Below, piece after piece: positions 1 through 7,621 of a DNA stretch of 58,806 nt (positions are counted from its first letter, which is position 1; each line of letters begins with the position of its first letter). The stretch comes from Subdoligranulum sp. (lineage in GTDB: Bacteria > Bacillota > Clostridia > Oscillospirales > Ruminococcaceae): contig SFIE01000006.1 in NCBI GenBank assembly GCA_004555405.1, positions 1-58,806 of the forward strand, written 5' to 3'. A model generated the notes under the pieces. The model was not told the DNA's origin and ran no database searches. It saw nothing but the letters and a program-made list of their open reading frames with translations. The position numbers were made by a program, and so were the translations under genes.

Positions 1-370
1 CAGGCACTGATATTCCACATAGAAATCAACGCCACCGCCGTATGCTTCCAACACAGTAATCTCTCTGTCACGGACATCTTGACATTTTTTCTGCTTCGTG
101 CTATCATATTTTTCGATGAGTCGTTTCGGCTCATGTGCGGGGACGCCTGCGGGCCCCCGTCGCCGAGAGATGCACCCCCCTTGGAATTTGGGGTGTCATG
201 AACTCGGCATTTTTTATAGCCTTCATCGAAAACAAAGTTTTTCTTTGTTTTATTACCATCAGCAAGAGAGTGGGAGCTAACGTTTCGGGCGTGGCTCTGG
301 GGTCGGGTTTACCGGCATCCATAGAGGACGAAAGCTCTCTTGCTGTTTTTGTTGATGAATCTTTTTGATA
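1..370. other. Left-edge region, no gene assigned
   Basis: No gene can be named here. On the minus strand, positions 1 to about 150 carry an open frame running off the left edge. Its residues include HEPKRLIEKYDSTKQKKC and a later GGGVDFYVEYQCL. The composition is protein-like, but I recognise no family and see no convincing start codon. Positions 150-370 are open in several frames without a clear ribosome binding site. The stretch lies just beyond the terminator of a tRNA operon, a common place for mobile-element debris, but no recombinase or attachment repeat is visible. Confidence 0.25.
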
Positions 371-407
371 AAAAAGAATGCGTCGAGTAAAACACTCGAC
401 GCATTTT
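371..407 (-). terminator. Rho-independent terminator of the tRNA operon
   Basis: An 11-bp perfect stem (378-388 paired with 394-404) has a 5-nt loop. Reading on the minus strand it is followed by TCTTTTTT. It starts 4 nt beyond the CCA end of tRNA-Cys and so ends the six-gene tRNA transcript. A T-run on the other side means it could also act in the plus direction. Confidence 0.85.
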
Positions 408-482
408 TGGAGGTTCGGACCAGATTTGAACTGGTGAATGAAGGTTTTGCAGACCTTTGCCTTACCACTTGGCCACCGAACC
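408..482 (-). tRNA. tRNA-Cys (GCA)
   Basis: Cloverleaf with acceptor stem GGTTCGG/CCGAACC, anticodon loop CTGCAAA (anticodon GCA) and a T-arm containing GTTCAAATC. The discriminator base is U, as expected for cysteine tRNA. The CCA end is encoded at 408-410. It is the last gene of the tRNA operon. Confidence 0.95.
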
Positions 483-516
483 ATGGATAAGAAGCCCTTT
501 GCAGAACTTCTTTTTT

Positions 517-592
517 TGGAGCGGCTGACGAGGCTCGAACTCGCTACCTCCACCTTGGCAAGGTGGCGCTCTACCAGATGAGCTACAGCCGC
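517..592 (-). tRNA. tRNA-Gly (GCC), copy 2
   Basis: Acceptor stem GCGGCTG/CAGCCGC, anticodon loop TTGCCAA (anticodon GCC), T-arm with GTTCGAGCC, discriminator U and encoded CCA. It appears identical to the tRNA at 836-911, so the operon carries a duplicated glycine tRNA. Confidence 0.96.
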
Positions 593-599
593 TTATAAA

Positions 600-675
600 T
601 GGTGCCTCCGATCGGAATCGAACCAATGACACGGGGATTTTCAGTCCCCTGCTCTACCAACTGAGCTACAGAGGC
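600..675 (-). tRNA. tRNA-Phe (GAA)
   Basis: Acceptor stem GCCTCTG/CGGAGGC with one G-U pair, anticodon loop CTGAAAA (anticodon GAA), T-arm GTTCGATTC, discriminator A and encoded CCA. It sits 7 nt after the end of the preceding gene in the same operon. Confidence 0.96.
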
Positions 676-678
676 ATA

Positions 679-755
679 TGGCGACCCGGATCAGGCTCGA
701 ACTGACGACCTCTAGCGTGACAGGCTAGCGTTCTAACCAACTGAACTACCGGGCC
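679..755 (-). tRNA. tRNA-Asp (GTC)
   Basis: Acceptor stem GGCCCGG/CCGGGTC, anticodon loop CTGTCAC (anticodon GTC), T-arm GTTCGAGCC, discriminator G (the usual aspartate identity base) and encoded CCA. Confidence 0.96.
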
Positions 756-756
756 A

Positions 757-832
757 TGGTGGGAGTTAACGGACTCGAACCGCTGACCCTCTGCTTGTAA
801 GGCAGACGCTCTACCAGCTGAGCTAAACTCCC
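757..832 (-). tRNA. tRNA-Val (TAC)
   Basis: Acceptor stem GGGAGTT/AACTCCC, anticodon loop CTTACAA (anticodon TAC), T-arm GTTCGAGTC, discriminator A and encoded CCA. One base separates it from tRNA-Asp. Confidence 0.96.
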
Positions 833-835
833 TTA

Positions 836-911
836 TGGAGCGGCTGACGAGGCTCGAACTCGCTACCTCCACCTTGGCAAGGTGGCGCTCTACCAGATGA
901 GCTACAGCCGC
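836..911 (-). tRNA. tRNA-Gly (GCC), copy 1
   Basis: First gene of the tRNA operon. Acceptor GCGGCTG/CAGCCGC, anticodon loop TTGCCAA (GCC), encoded CCA. No difference was found from the copy at 517-592. Confidence 0.96.
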
Positions 912-955
912 TTATCCTTGAAGATTGCCTTGCGCTTTCTCCGGGCGACTTGTTT

Positions 956-990
956 ATTATAGCCTAACAGCCCCTGCCCCTATTTGTCAA
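956..990 (-). promoter_or_regulatory. Probable promoter of the tRNA operon
   Basis: On the minus strand there is a perfect -10 hexamer TATAAT (956-961) about 45 nt upstream of the first tRNA. A perfect -35 hexamer TTGACA lies at 985-990. The spacer between them is 23 nt, much longer than the usual 17, so the two boxes may not work together. A weaker -35 nearer the -10 may be the one used. Confidence 0.5.
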
Positions 991-1066
991 CCATTTTCTG
1001 CTATTTTTTTCTGTTTTTCCGTGTGCAGCCCATTCAAGCCGAAAATCCTGCTGTAATGCGAAAAAT

Positions 1067-1120
1067 TTTAAAAAGCGCCGCACAGCTTTTGCGCGTTTTC
1101 ACGGCAGCGGCTGTGCGGTG
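1067..1120 (-). terminator. Terminator after hslO
   Basis: On the minus strand a 9-bp stem (1110-1118 with 1078-1086) closes a 23-nt loop and is followed by CGCTTTTTAAAATTTTT. It lies about 20 nt beyond the hslO stop codon and separates the lon operon from the tRNA operon. Confidence 0.65.
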
Positions 1121-1136
1121 TTTCATAAAAGCTTAC

Positions 1137-1997
1137 TTATTCTTCCACCAATTCATTCAGATCCGCATGATACACTTTATCACAGAACTGGCATTTTACT
1201 TCAGCGATAGGGTCTTCGTCACGCAGCTTGATCAGCTCTTTCTGGCCAAGCGAGCGAAGCATACGGCGAACACGCTCCTCGCTGCAGGTGCATTTGTATT
1301 CCACATGATAGGTGTCCAGAACGTTGGGGTTGAAGCCCGCCATGGCGAGATTCATAATATCCTCGGGCGTTTTTCCCTGCGAAAGCAGAGTCGTCATGCT
1401 GGGCATGGCTGCAATGTTTTTTTCCAGAGTCGAAATTTCTTCTTCGCTGGCGCCGGGCAAAAGCTGCAGCAAAAAGCCGCCTGCGCAGGACACCGTAAGG
1501 TCCGGATTCACCAAAACGCCCAGCGCACACACCGTGGGGATCTGCTCACTGATGGCATAGTACGAGGCAATATCCTCGGCGATCTCGCCGGAAACCAGCG
1601 GCACCTGCCCCACATAGGGTTCTTTCAGGCCCAGATCGCGGATCACGCTGAGCATACCCTTGCCCACCGCAGCGCCCACATTCAAATGGCCGTCGGCGCG
1701 GGGTGGAATTTCCACAATGGGGTTGGCCGCATAGCCCTTCACATTGCCAAGGCCATCGCCCACGGCCAGCAGCAGCCCCGCCGGGCCGTCGCCCTCCACG
1801 CGCAGCGTAACGCTGTCCTCGGTGTTTTTCATCATAATGCCGATCAGCGAAGCCGCCGTAAGCAGTCGGCCAAGGCCGGCTGTAACCACAGCGCTGGGAT
1901 GCTGATAGGCTTCCATCTGGCTGACAATATTGGTGGAATCCACACCGCAAAACACCACGCCGCCGTTTTCGGAAAGTGCGCGAATCATATTATTCAT
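1137..1997 (-). CDS. hslO: Hsp33 redox-regulated chaperonin
   Basis: Cytoplasmic chaperone that becomes an ATP-independent holdase when its C-terminal zinc centre is oxidised. The 286-residue length matches the family. The four zinc-binding cysteines are at about 236, 238, 269 and 272, in the CxC and CxxC arrangement (CTC, CQFC). I chose the ATG at 1997 because the minus strand has AAGAGGGGGC just upstream and the protein then starts MNNMIRAL, as in relatives. An upstream in-frame extension of 42 residues looks non-coding. The start overlaps the end of the upstream methyltransferase by 8 nt, so the two are probably translationally coupled. It is the last gene of the lon-engB-methyltransferase-hslO operon, a set themed on protein quality control. 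Confidence 0.95.
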   Translation of the reverse strand: MNNMIRALSENGGVVFCGVDSTNIVSQMEAYQHPSAVVTAGLGRLLTAASLIGIMMKNTEDSVTLRVEGDGPAGLLLAVGDGLGNVKGYAANPIVEIPPRADGHLNVGAAVGKGMLSVIRDLGLKEPYVGQVPLVSGEIAEDIASYYAISEQIPTVCALGVLVNPDLTVSCAGGFLLQLLPGASEEEISTLEKNIAAMPSMTTLLSQGKTPEDIMNLAMAGFNPNVLDTYHVEYKCTCSEERVRRMLRSLGQKELIKLRDEDPIAEVKCQFCDKVYHADLNELVEE

Positions 1998-2760
1998 GTT
2001 GGTCTGCCCCCTCTTGGGTATATTGTTTGATGCAGGTAAAAATAAACCGCTGGCTGTCCGGCTGCAGCGCGCCAAAGGATTCGCCATCCTCAACCGACTG
2101 CACCGCAAAGCCGTATTTTTCAAGCGCCTGCGTTACCTGCTGCAGCTCATAGGAATACTCCTTGAACTGTTCGTGAAAATCCTCGTCCGTATCGTTATAA
2201 TGAATATCAATGCTGATCTCTACCGCCTGCTCCTCGGCCAGATAATGGTTTTGCCAACGGCAGCTGGCATCCGGCCCTTCAAAGGTAAACAGGTTTTCAC
2301 CCAAAACCTGCCGGTTTTTATACGGCGTATTCAGATCAAACAGAAACACGCCGCCTTTTTCCATAAAAAATGCTGCACGACGAATGGCTTTTTCAAAATT
2401 CTGCCATGGGCCGATGTGGCTGTAGGTATCAAAGGTAGAAACCGCCGCTCGGATGGTTCCGAAAAGATCCAGCTCCAGCAAATTCTGACGCAGCAAAAGC
2501 AGCCCATCGGCAATCCCCAACTGGTCGGCCTTGTCGCGCAGGACTGCCAGCATTTCTTCGGATTGATCCACAGCGATCACATCATAACCGGCCTGGCTGA
2601 GCATCAGCGTAAGATCGCCTGTGCCGCAGCCAAAATCCGCCACAATGCCGTTTTGTATGCCGTTTTCCTTCAGCTTGCGAAGCACATAGGCAAACAGCGC
2701 ATCATAGTCGGCTTCGCCGTTGAATTCATCATAAAAATAGGCAAATTCGTTGTAGGCCAT
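1990..2760 (-). CDS. SAM-dependent class I methyltransferase
   Basis: A 256-residue Rossmann-fold methyltransferase. Motif I, the S-adenosylmethionine loop, is visible as VADFGCGTGDL at residues 40-50, and the acidic motif II follows (VIAVDQSEEML). The start MAYNEFAYFYDEF is typical of a widespread Firmicutes family whose substrate is unknown. It lies 2 nt after engB and overlaps hslO by 8 nt. The family assignment is firm. The methyl acceptor cannot be read from the sequence; a small molecule, tRNA or protein are all possible. Confidence 0.85.
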   Translation of the reverse strand: MAYNEFAYFYDEFNGEADYDALFAYVLRKLKENGIQNGIVADFGCGTGDLTLMLSQAGYDVIAVDQSEEMLAVLRDKADQLGIADGLLLLRQNLLELDLFGTIRAAVSTFDTYSHIGPWQNFEKAIRRAAFFMEKGGVFLFDLNTPYKNRQVLGENLFTFEGPDASCRWQNHYLAEEQAVEISIDIHYNDTDEDFHEQFKEYSYELQQVTQALEKYGFAVQSVEDGESFGALQPDSQRFIFTCIKQYTQEGADQHE

Positions 2761-2762
2761 TT

Positions 2763-3365
2763 TTACTCCTGCTGCTCCTGCGATCGTTCCAGCACGGATT
2801 CCAGATATTGTTTCAGTTCCTCCATACCGGTGCCTTTTTCAGAGCTGGTAAGAAAAACTTTCTGGCTGCCGTACTGCAGGCCGATTTTTTCAAACCTCGA
2901 CTGCGTTTCGGCGATCTGGCTTTTTTTCAGCTTATCCGCCTTGGTGAGTACAATCACAAACGGAATACGGTGATAGTGCAAAAACTGCAGCATCTGCACA
3001 TCATCAGCGCTGGGATCGTGGCGGCAGTCCAGCAGCTGGATCAGCAGTTCATTGTTGCGGTCTTTCTCAAAATAGCTGTTGATCAGCTTATCCCAGCGGT
3101 CACGGTCTGCATTGGAAACCTTGGCATAGCCGTAACCGGGCAGATCCACAAAATACAGATCGTCCACGCTGTAAAAGTTGATGGTGGCGGTTTTGCCCGG
3201 CGTGGAGCTGACGCGCGCCAGGTTTTTGCGGCTGCACAGACGGTTGATCAGGCTGGATTTGCCCACATTGGAGCGGCCCGAAAAAACGAACTCCACACGG
3301 TCGCTTTCCGGCAGCTGGCTGGAAATGCCATAAGAGGCAATAAAATCGGCTTTTTGAAAATTCAT
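2763..3365 (-). CDS. engB: Ribosome biogenesis GTPase YsxC/EngB
   Basis: Essential P-loop GTPase of the TrmE-Era-EngA-EngB family, involved in assembly of the large ribosomal subunit. Visible motifs are G1 GRSNVGKS (residues 30-37), G3 DLPGYGYAK and G4 TKADK. The 200-residue length is normal. It starts at ATG 3365 with a GGAGGAAT ribosome binding site. The gene follows lon by 40 nt; lon-ysxC adjacency is also known from Bacillus, where the pair sits downstream of clpX. Confidence 0.95.
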   Translation of the reverse strand: MNFQKADFIASYGISSQLPESDRVEFVFSGRSNVGKSSLINRLCSRKNLARVSSTPGKTATINFYSVDDLYFVDLPGYGYAKVSNADRDRWDKLINSYFEKDRNNELLIQLLDCRHDPSADDVQMLQFLHYHRIPFVIVLTKADKLKKSQIAETQSRFEKIGLQYGSQKVFLTSSEKGTGMEELKQYLESVLERSQEQQE

Positions 3366-3405
3366 GGATTCCTCCGTTTACTATTTCAGGCTGCGCCCGG
3401 CTCGG

Positions 3406-5853
3406 TCACATTCTGGCCTCCGCGGGCTTTTTGGCAGGCTTGGCCGCAAGCACCTCGTGCTCTTTATCGCCCTTGTTCTCCTTGTTTTTCACCGCGATCG
3501 TTTTGGGCTTGACCAGCGCTTCCTTGAGCACCTGCGACAGATCCGTCATGGGAACAAAGCGCACGGCATCCTTCACTTCCTGATCCACCTCATACAGATC
3601 ACTCTCGTTGTCCTTGGGGATCAGCACGGTTTTCATGCCCTCGCGGTAAGCAGCCATGCTCTTTTCCTTCAGGCCGCCAATGGGCAGCACACGGCCATGC
3701 AGCGAAATTTCGCCGGTCATGGCCACATCGGCGCGCACCGGCCAACCGGACAGGCACGATACCAACGCCGTTGTCAGTGTAACACCGGCGCTGGGGCCAT
3801 CCTTGGGGGTGGCGCCGTCCGGTGCATGGATGTGCAGATCCTGCTCCTTGAGTGCGGCGGTATCAATGCCGTATTTTTCGCCGTTCACGCGCACATATGT
3901 AATGGCCAGCTTTGCGCTTTCCTTCATCACATCGCCCAGCGAGCCGGTCACCTCGATCTTGCCGCTGCCGCCGGGGATCACCTGCACTTCAATGGGCAGC
4001 ATTTCACCGCCCACGCTCGTCCATGCAAGGCCGTTGGCAATGCCCACCGCATTGCTGCGGCTGATATAATCCGGCTTCACCTTGCGCGGCCCCAGGATTT
4101 TTTCCAGCATAGCCGCCGAAACCGAAACCTTTTCAGCCTCCCCTGCGGCCACCTTACGGGCGCAGCGGCGCAGCACCTGCTGGATCACTCGTTCGAGATT
4201 ACGCACACCGGCCTCGCGGGTATAGCCGTCGATCAAGGCGTACAATGCGGCATTGGCCACGCTCACCTTGCCGTGCAGGCCCGTGTTTTTCAGCTGCTTG
4301 GGCAGCAGGTGCTGCCTGGCAATGTTGAATTTTTCCACACGGGTGTAACTGGGCAGCTCGATCACATCCATACGGTCACGCAGAGGGCCGGGAATGGCCG
4401 ACAGATCGTTGGCTGTGGTGATAAACAGCACATTGCTGAGATCAAACGGAATATCAATATAATGGTCTTTAAAGGTGCAGTTCTGCTCCGGGTCCAGCAC
4501 TTCCAGCAAGGCCGATGCCGGGTCACCCCGGAAATCACTGGCCATTTTATCGATCTCGTCCATCAAAATCAGCGGGTTGCGGCTTTTGGCGGTGATCATG
4601 GCATTGATCAGCTTGCCGGGCATCGCGCCGATATAGGTGCGGCGGTGGCCGCGGATCTCGGCTTCATCGCGCACGCCGCCCAGGCTCATGCGCACATATT
4701 TGCGGTTCATGCATTCGGCCACCGAGCGGGCGATCGAGGTTTTGCCCACGCCCGGAGGGCCCACCAGACAAATGATCTGCCCCTTCACATCGGGATTGAG
4801 CTGGCGCACCGCCAGAATTTCCAGAATGCGGTCCTTCACTTTTTTCAGGCCGTAATGCTCACGGTCCAGGATCTGCTGTGCCTTGGCAATGTTCAGCTGA
4901 TCCTCTGTAGACTCATTCCACGGCAGGTCAAGGCAGGTATCCAGATAGGTGCGGATCACACCGGCCTCGGCGCTGTTGCCCTGCATACGGGCCAGGCGGT
5001 CGGTTTCTTTCAGCAGCTTGGTTTCCACATCCTGCTGCAGGCCCAGTGCCATGATTTTGCTGCGGTAGGTGTCGGCTTCGGCATGGGTATCCTCGCCCTC
5101 GCCCAGCTCCTCGCTGATGACATGCATCTGCTCACGCAGATAATAGTCACGCTGGTTTTTGTCCATCTGATCGTTGACCTTGTCATCGATCTCGCGCTCC
5201 ACAGCCAGAATTTCGCATTCGCGCTGCAAAAGATACAGCAGTGTGTCCAACCGGGCCGAAAGCGTGCCCTCGTTCAGCACAGCCTGCTTATCCTGATATT
5301 TCATCAGCAGATTGGCGGGCATATAATCGCTCAGATACACGGCGCTGTCACTGCTGAGGACATTGTAGATCACATCCTTCGAGATCTGCGGGCCCAGCGA
5401 AAGATAGCGTTCAAAGCAGTTTTTCAGGCTGCGAACCATTGCCTCGGTTTCCACATCGTTTTCGCTGCGCAGCCCGCGCATGGGGGCAGCCTTCACGGCT
5501 GCCTGCAAAAACTTATCCTTTTGCGTGTTCAGCTCCAGCAGTTTGGCGCGGTATTTGCCCTCTACCAGCACCTTGACAAGATCTTCCGAAACATGCAGCA
5601 CCTGCTTGATCTCGGCCACAACGCCGTAGGCATACAGATCCTTCTGGTCCGGCGACTCTACATCGATATCCTTTTGCGTCACCAGATAAATGCTGCTGTT
5701 GTTGTTCATTGCCCACTCGATGGCAGCAATGGATTTATCACGCCCCACCTCAAAGTGAACGATATTATTCGGGAACACAACCAGCCCGCGCATGGCGATG
5801 GCGGGCAGATATTGCACATCCCTGTCAATTTTTACAGTTACCTGTTTTGCCAT
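3406..5853 (-). CDS. lon: ATP-dependent protease Lon (LonA)
   Basis: Cytoplasmic AAA+ serine protease that degrades misfolded and regulatory proteins. The 815 residues hold an N-terminal substrate-binding LON domain, a coiled helical region, an AAA+ module with Walker A GPPGVGKT, and a C-terminal protease domain. The catalytic Ser688 is in KDGPSAG and Lys731 in GLKEK. The last 25 or so residues are a lysine/alanine-rich tail. The ATG at 5853 has an ideal GGGAGG site; the open frame extends 27 codons upstream but without family similarity. It heads the operon lon-engB-methyltransferase-hslO and has a strong promoter at 5967-5995. Confidence 0.97.
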   Translation of the reverse strand: MAKQVTVKIDRDVQYLPAIAMRGLVVFPNNIVHFEVGRDKSIAAIEWAMNNNSSIYLVTQKDIDVESPDQKDLYAYGVVAEIKQVLHVSEDLVKVLVEGKYRAKLLELNTQKDKFLQAAVKAAPMRGLRSENDVETEAMVRSLKNCFERYLSLGPQISKDVIYNVLSSDSAVYLSDYMPANLLMKYQDKQAVLNEGTLSARLDTLLYLLQRECEILAVEREIDDKVNDQMDKNQRDYYLREQMHVISEELGEGEDTHAEADTYRSKIMALGLQQDVETKLLKETDRLARMQGNSAEAGVIRTYLDTCLDLPWNESTEDQLNIAKAQQILDREHYGLKKVKDRILEILAVRQLNPDVKGQIICLVGPPGVGKTSIARSVAECMNRKYVRMSLGGVRDEAEIRGHRRTYIGAMPGKLINAMITAKSRNPLILMDEIDKMASDFRGDPASALLEVLDPEQNCTFKDHYIDIPFDLSNVLFITTANDLSAIPGPLRDRMDVIELPSYTRVEKFNIARQHLLPKQLKNTGLHGKVSVANAALYALIDGYTREAGVRNLERVIQQVLRRCARKVAAGEAEKVSVSAAMLEKILGPRKVKPDYISRSNAVGIANGLAWTSVGGEMLPIEVQVIPGGSGKIEVTGSLGDVMKESAKLAITYVRVNGEKYGIDTAALKEQDLHIHAPDGATPKDGPSAGVTLTTALVSCLSGWPVRADVAMTGEISLHGRVLPIGGLKEKSMAAYREGMKTVLIPKDNESDLYEVDQEVKDAVRFVPMTDLSQVLKEALVKPKTIAVKNKENKGDKEHEVLAAKPAKKPAEARM

Positions 5854-5966
5854 TAAAACCTCCCGGCGCTGGCTGCATTCAGCCGGCGCCAAAGCAACAT
5901 TGATTCTACAAAAGCCCTGCAGGAGTTTTTTCATACATTTTCTGCGGTGCTTCTTGATAATTTATT

Positions 5967-5995
5967 ATTATATCCAATAATTATGAACGATTCAA
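5967..5995 (-). promoter_or_regulatory. Sigma-A type promoter of lon
   Basis: On the minus strand, -35 TTGAAT (5990-5995) and -10 TATAAT (5967-5972) are separated by exactly 17 nt, 114 nt upstream of the lon ATG. I found no clear CIRCE or CtsR repeat overlapping it. Confidence 0.75.
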
Positions 5996-6071
5996 CCATT
6001 CCCGCCCCCATAAGCCCGGGCGCGTATAAAACCCATAGGCTGCGGGCATTCTTTTGGCAGAGGTGATCGCC

Positions 6072-6773
6072 ATGTGGTTTTTTAAAATTCTGCTCACCAG
6101 TGGGCTTTCCATCGCGGTGCTTTTTGTTTTGTGCCGACTGAACGGCCAGCGCACAGTAGCGCAAATGACGGTGTTTGATTACCTGAACGGTATTACAATC
6201 GGTTCCATCGCCGCCGAGCTTGCCACCGAGCTGGAAAGCTGGCAGGAGCCGCTGCTCGCCATGGTGCTGTACGGGCTGATCACGGCGGGCATCAACAAGC
6301 TCAACTGCAAAAGCCTTGCCGCGCGCAGAGTGCTGAACGGCAGGCCTGTGGTGGTGCTGGAAAACGGCAGGGTCGATGCCCGCGCGCTTTCACGCGCCAA
6401 TATCGACCTGAACGAATTTCTGATCCAGTGCCGCAGCGCCGGTTATTTTGATTTAAACCAGCTGACTGCTGCCATTTTAGAGCCAAACGGCCATTTCAGC
6501 TTTTTGCCAAACGAAACCAGCCGCCCCGTTTCGCCCAAGGATCTGGGCCTTACGCCGCCGCAGGAGAATGTTTGGTATCCCCTGATCGTAGACGGAAAGC
6601 TGCTGCAGGAAAACCTGCACGCCATTGGGTGCGAGGAAAAATGGCTGCAGGCACAGCTGCGAAAATTTTCTCTGCACAGCACCGCCGAAACCTTTTTGGC
6701 TGTCAGCGATGGCCGACAGGGCTTTTTTGCCTGTGCGGCTCCGCCCAACGAGAAAAAGCAGAAAAATCTTTGA
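6072..6773 (+). CDS. DUF421 (YetF/YcaP-family) membrane protein
   Basis: A 233-residue protein with an N-terminal membrane part. Hydrophobic helices lie at about residues 4-20, 35-55 and 62-80. The soluble C-terminal domain contains GRPVVVLENGRVDARAL and NEFLIQCRSAGYFDL, hallmarks of the DUF421 family. Bacillus members (YetF, YkjA and others) have been linked to spores and other envelope roles, but the molecular function is not settled. I chose ATG 6072 because AGAGGTGATC precedes it; a TTG six codons upstream has no such site. Its stop lies only 2 nt from the convergent luxS stop. Confidence 0.85.
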   Translation: MWFFKILLTSGLSIAVLFVLCRLNGQRTVAQMTVFDYLNGITIGSIAAELATELESWQEPLLAMVLYGLITAGINKLNCKSLAARRVLNGRPVVVLENGRVDARALSRANIDLNEFLIQCRSAGYFDLNQLTAAILEPNGHFSFLPNETSRPVSPKDLGLTPPQENVWYPLIVDGKLLQENLHAIGCEEKWLQAQLRKFSLHSTAETFLAVSDGRQGFFACAAPPNEKKQKNL

Positions 6774-6775
6774 GT

Positions 6776-7255
6776 TTATTCCGGATACACCAAACGGTCG
6801 GCCGGGATATGATACAGCACATTTTCCAGATAACGCTTTGCCAGATAGTTGGCCATGGGCAGATTCATATCCAGATAGTTACCGCAATCCTTGGGCGATG
6901 CACCGGGCACCGGGCCGTTAAAATCACGGATAAATTCAAACATTTCCACCATCAAGGGCATGATATCCCGGCTGCTGAGCGAACCGGCCAGCAGCAGATA
7001 AAAGCCTGTGCGGCAGCCCATAGGCCCGAAATAAATGGTTTTATCCTTATATTCGGGGTGATTGCGCAAAAATGTGGCCCCCAAATGCTCAATGGTGTGC
7101 ACCTCGGCGGTGTTCATCACCGGTTCTTCGTTGGGGCTTGTCATGCGCAGATCAAAGGTGGTGATCACTTCGTTTCCGATTTTGTCCGTGCGTGAAACAT
7201 AAACACCCGGCTGCAGCTTGATATGATCAATGGTAAAGCTTGCAATTTTTTCCAT
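6776..7255 (-). CDS. luxS: S-ribosylhomocysteine lyase LuxS
   Basis: Cleaves S-ribosylhomocysteine to homocysteine and DPD, the precursor of autoinducer-2, as part of S-adenosylmethionine recycling. The 159 residues contain the metal ligands His53, His57 (HTIEH) and Cys124, and the catalytic Cys81 in GCRTGFY. The ribosome binding site is GAGGAGGAACC. It stands alone, converging on the DUF421 gene with a 2-nt gap and no room for a separate terminator. No pfs/mtnN gene lies next to it in this window. Confidence 0.97.
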   Translation of the reverse strand: MEKIASFTIDHIKLQPGVYVSRTDKIGNEVITTFDLRMTSPNEEPVMNTAEVHTIEHLGATFLRNHPEYKDKTIYFGPMGCRTGFYLLLAGSLSSRDIMPLMVEMFEFIRDFNGPVPGASPKDCGNYLDMNLPMANYLAKRYLENVLYHIPADRLVYPE

Positions 7256-7621
7256 ATGGTTCCTCCTCTATCTCTATTCCGGCCCATGCGCCGCCCAAAA
7301 CAGGGCTGCGGGGCAGCAGGATAAACTTTCACGATTTTCAGTTTACCACAACTTCACAAAAAACGCTACAGAAAAAGCACTAAAATAACAAAAATCGCAA
7401 GATTTTAGCCGTTTTTAAAGCAGCCCTCGCTATCGGGTATAAAAAAATGCACACGCCGCCTCTGTCATTTTCCTAATGCAAAGCTCCGCCCCCATACACA
7501 AAGGTATGAGAGCGGAGCCATACATGAATTCATTTTGCGCACCGGAAAGCCGCCAAGCAGCGGCTAAACCGAAAGTTTTCGGCAAAGAGCAGCCCAAGGC
7601 TGCCTGTGCGTTGGCCGGGTT
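7256..7621. other. 366-nt intergenic region with nested hairpins
   Basis: No gene lies between luxS and clpX (transcription runs clpX, then this region, then luxS). The right half holds an elaborate hairpin at about 7488-7524, with outer arms GCTCCGC/GCGGAGC and inner arms CATAC/GTATG. It also has shorter hairpins near 7545-7600. On the minus strand the large hairpin is followed by TTTGCATT, so it may end the clpX transcript. A perfect AAAATC-GCAA-GATTTT hairpin sits at 7391-7406. The luxS promoter must lie in the left part, but no strong hexamer pair stands out. Confidence 0.5.

Noticed and set aside
3364..5856. An 830-codon plus-strand frame opposite lon
   Set aside because: Histidine/glutamine/isoleucine-rich antisense shadow of lon, with no recognisable domain.
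6054..6071. Earlier TTG start for the DUF421 gene
   Set aside because: The AGAGGTGA ribosome site lies between this TTG and the ATG at 6072, so the ATG is the better start.
7391..7406. Small perfect hairpin AAAATC-GCAA-GATTTT as a terminator
   Set aside because: The stem is AT-rich and only 6 bp, and it is not directly followed by a T-run on the strand that would need it. I kept it only as part of the intergenic description.
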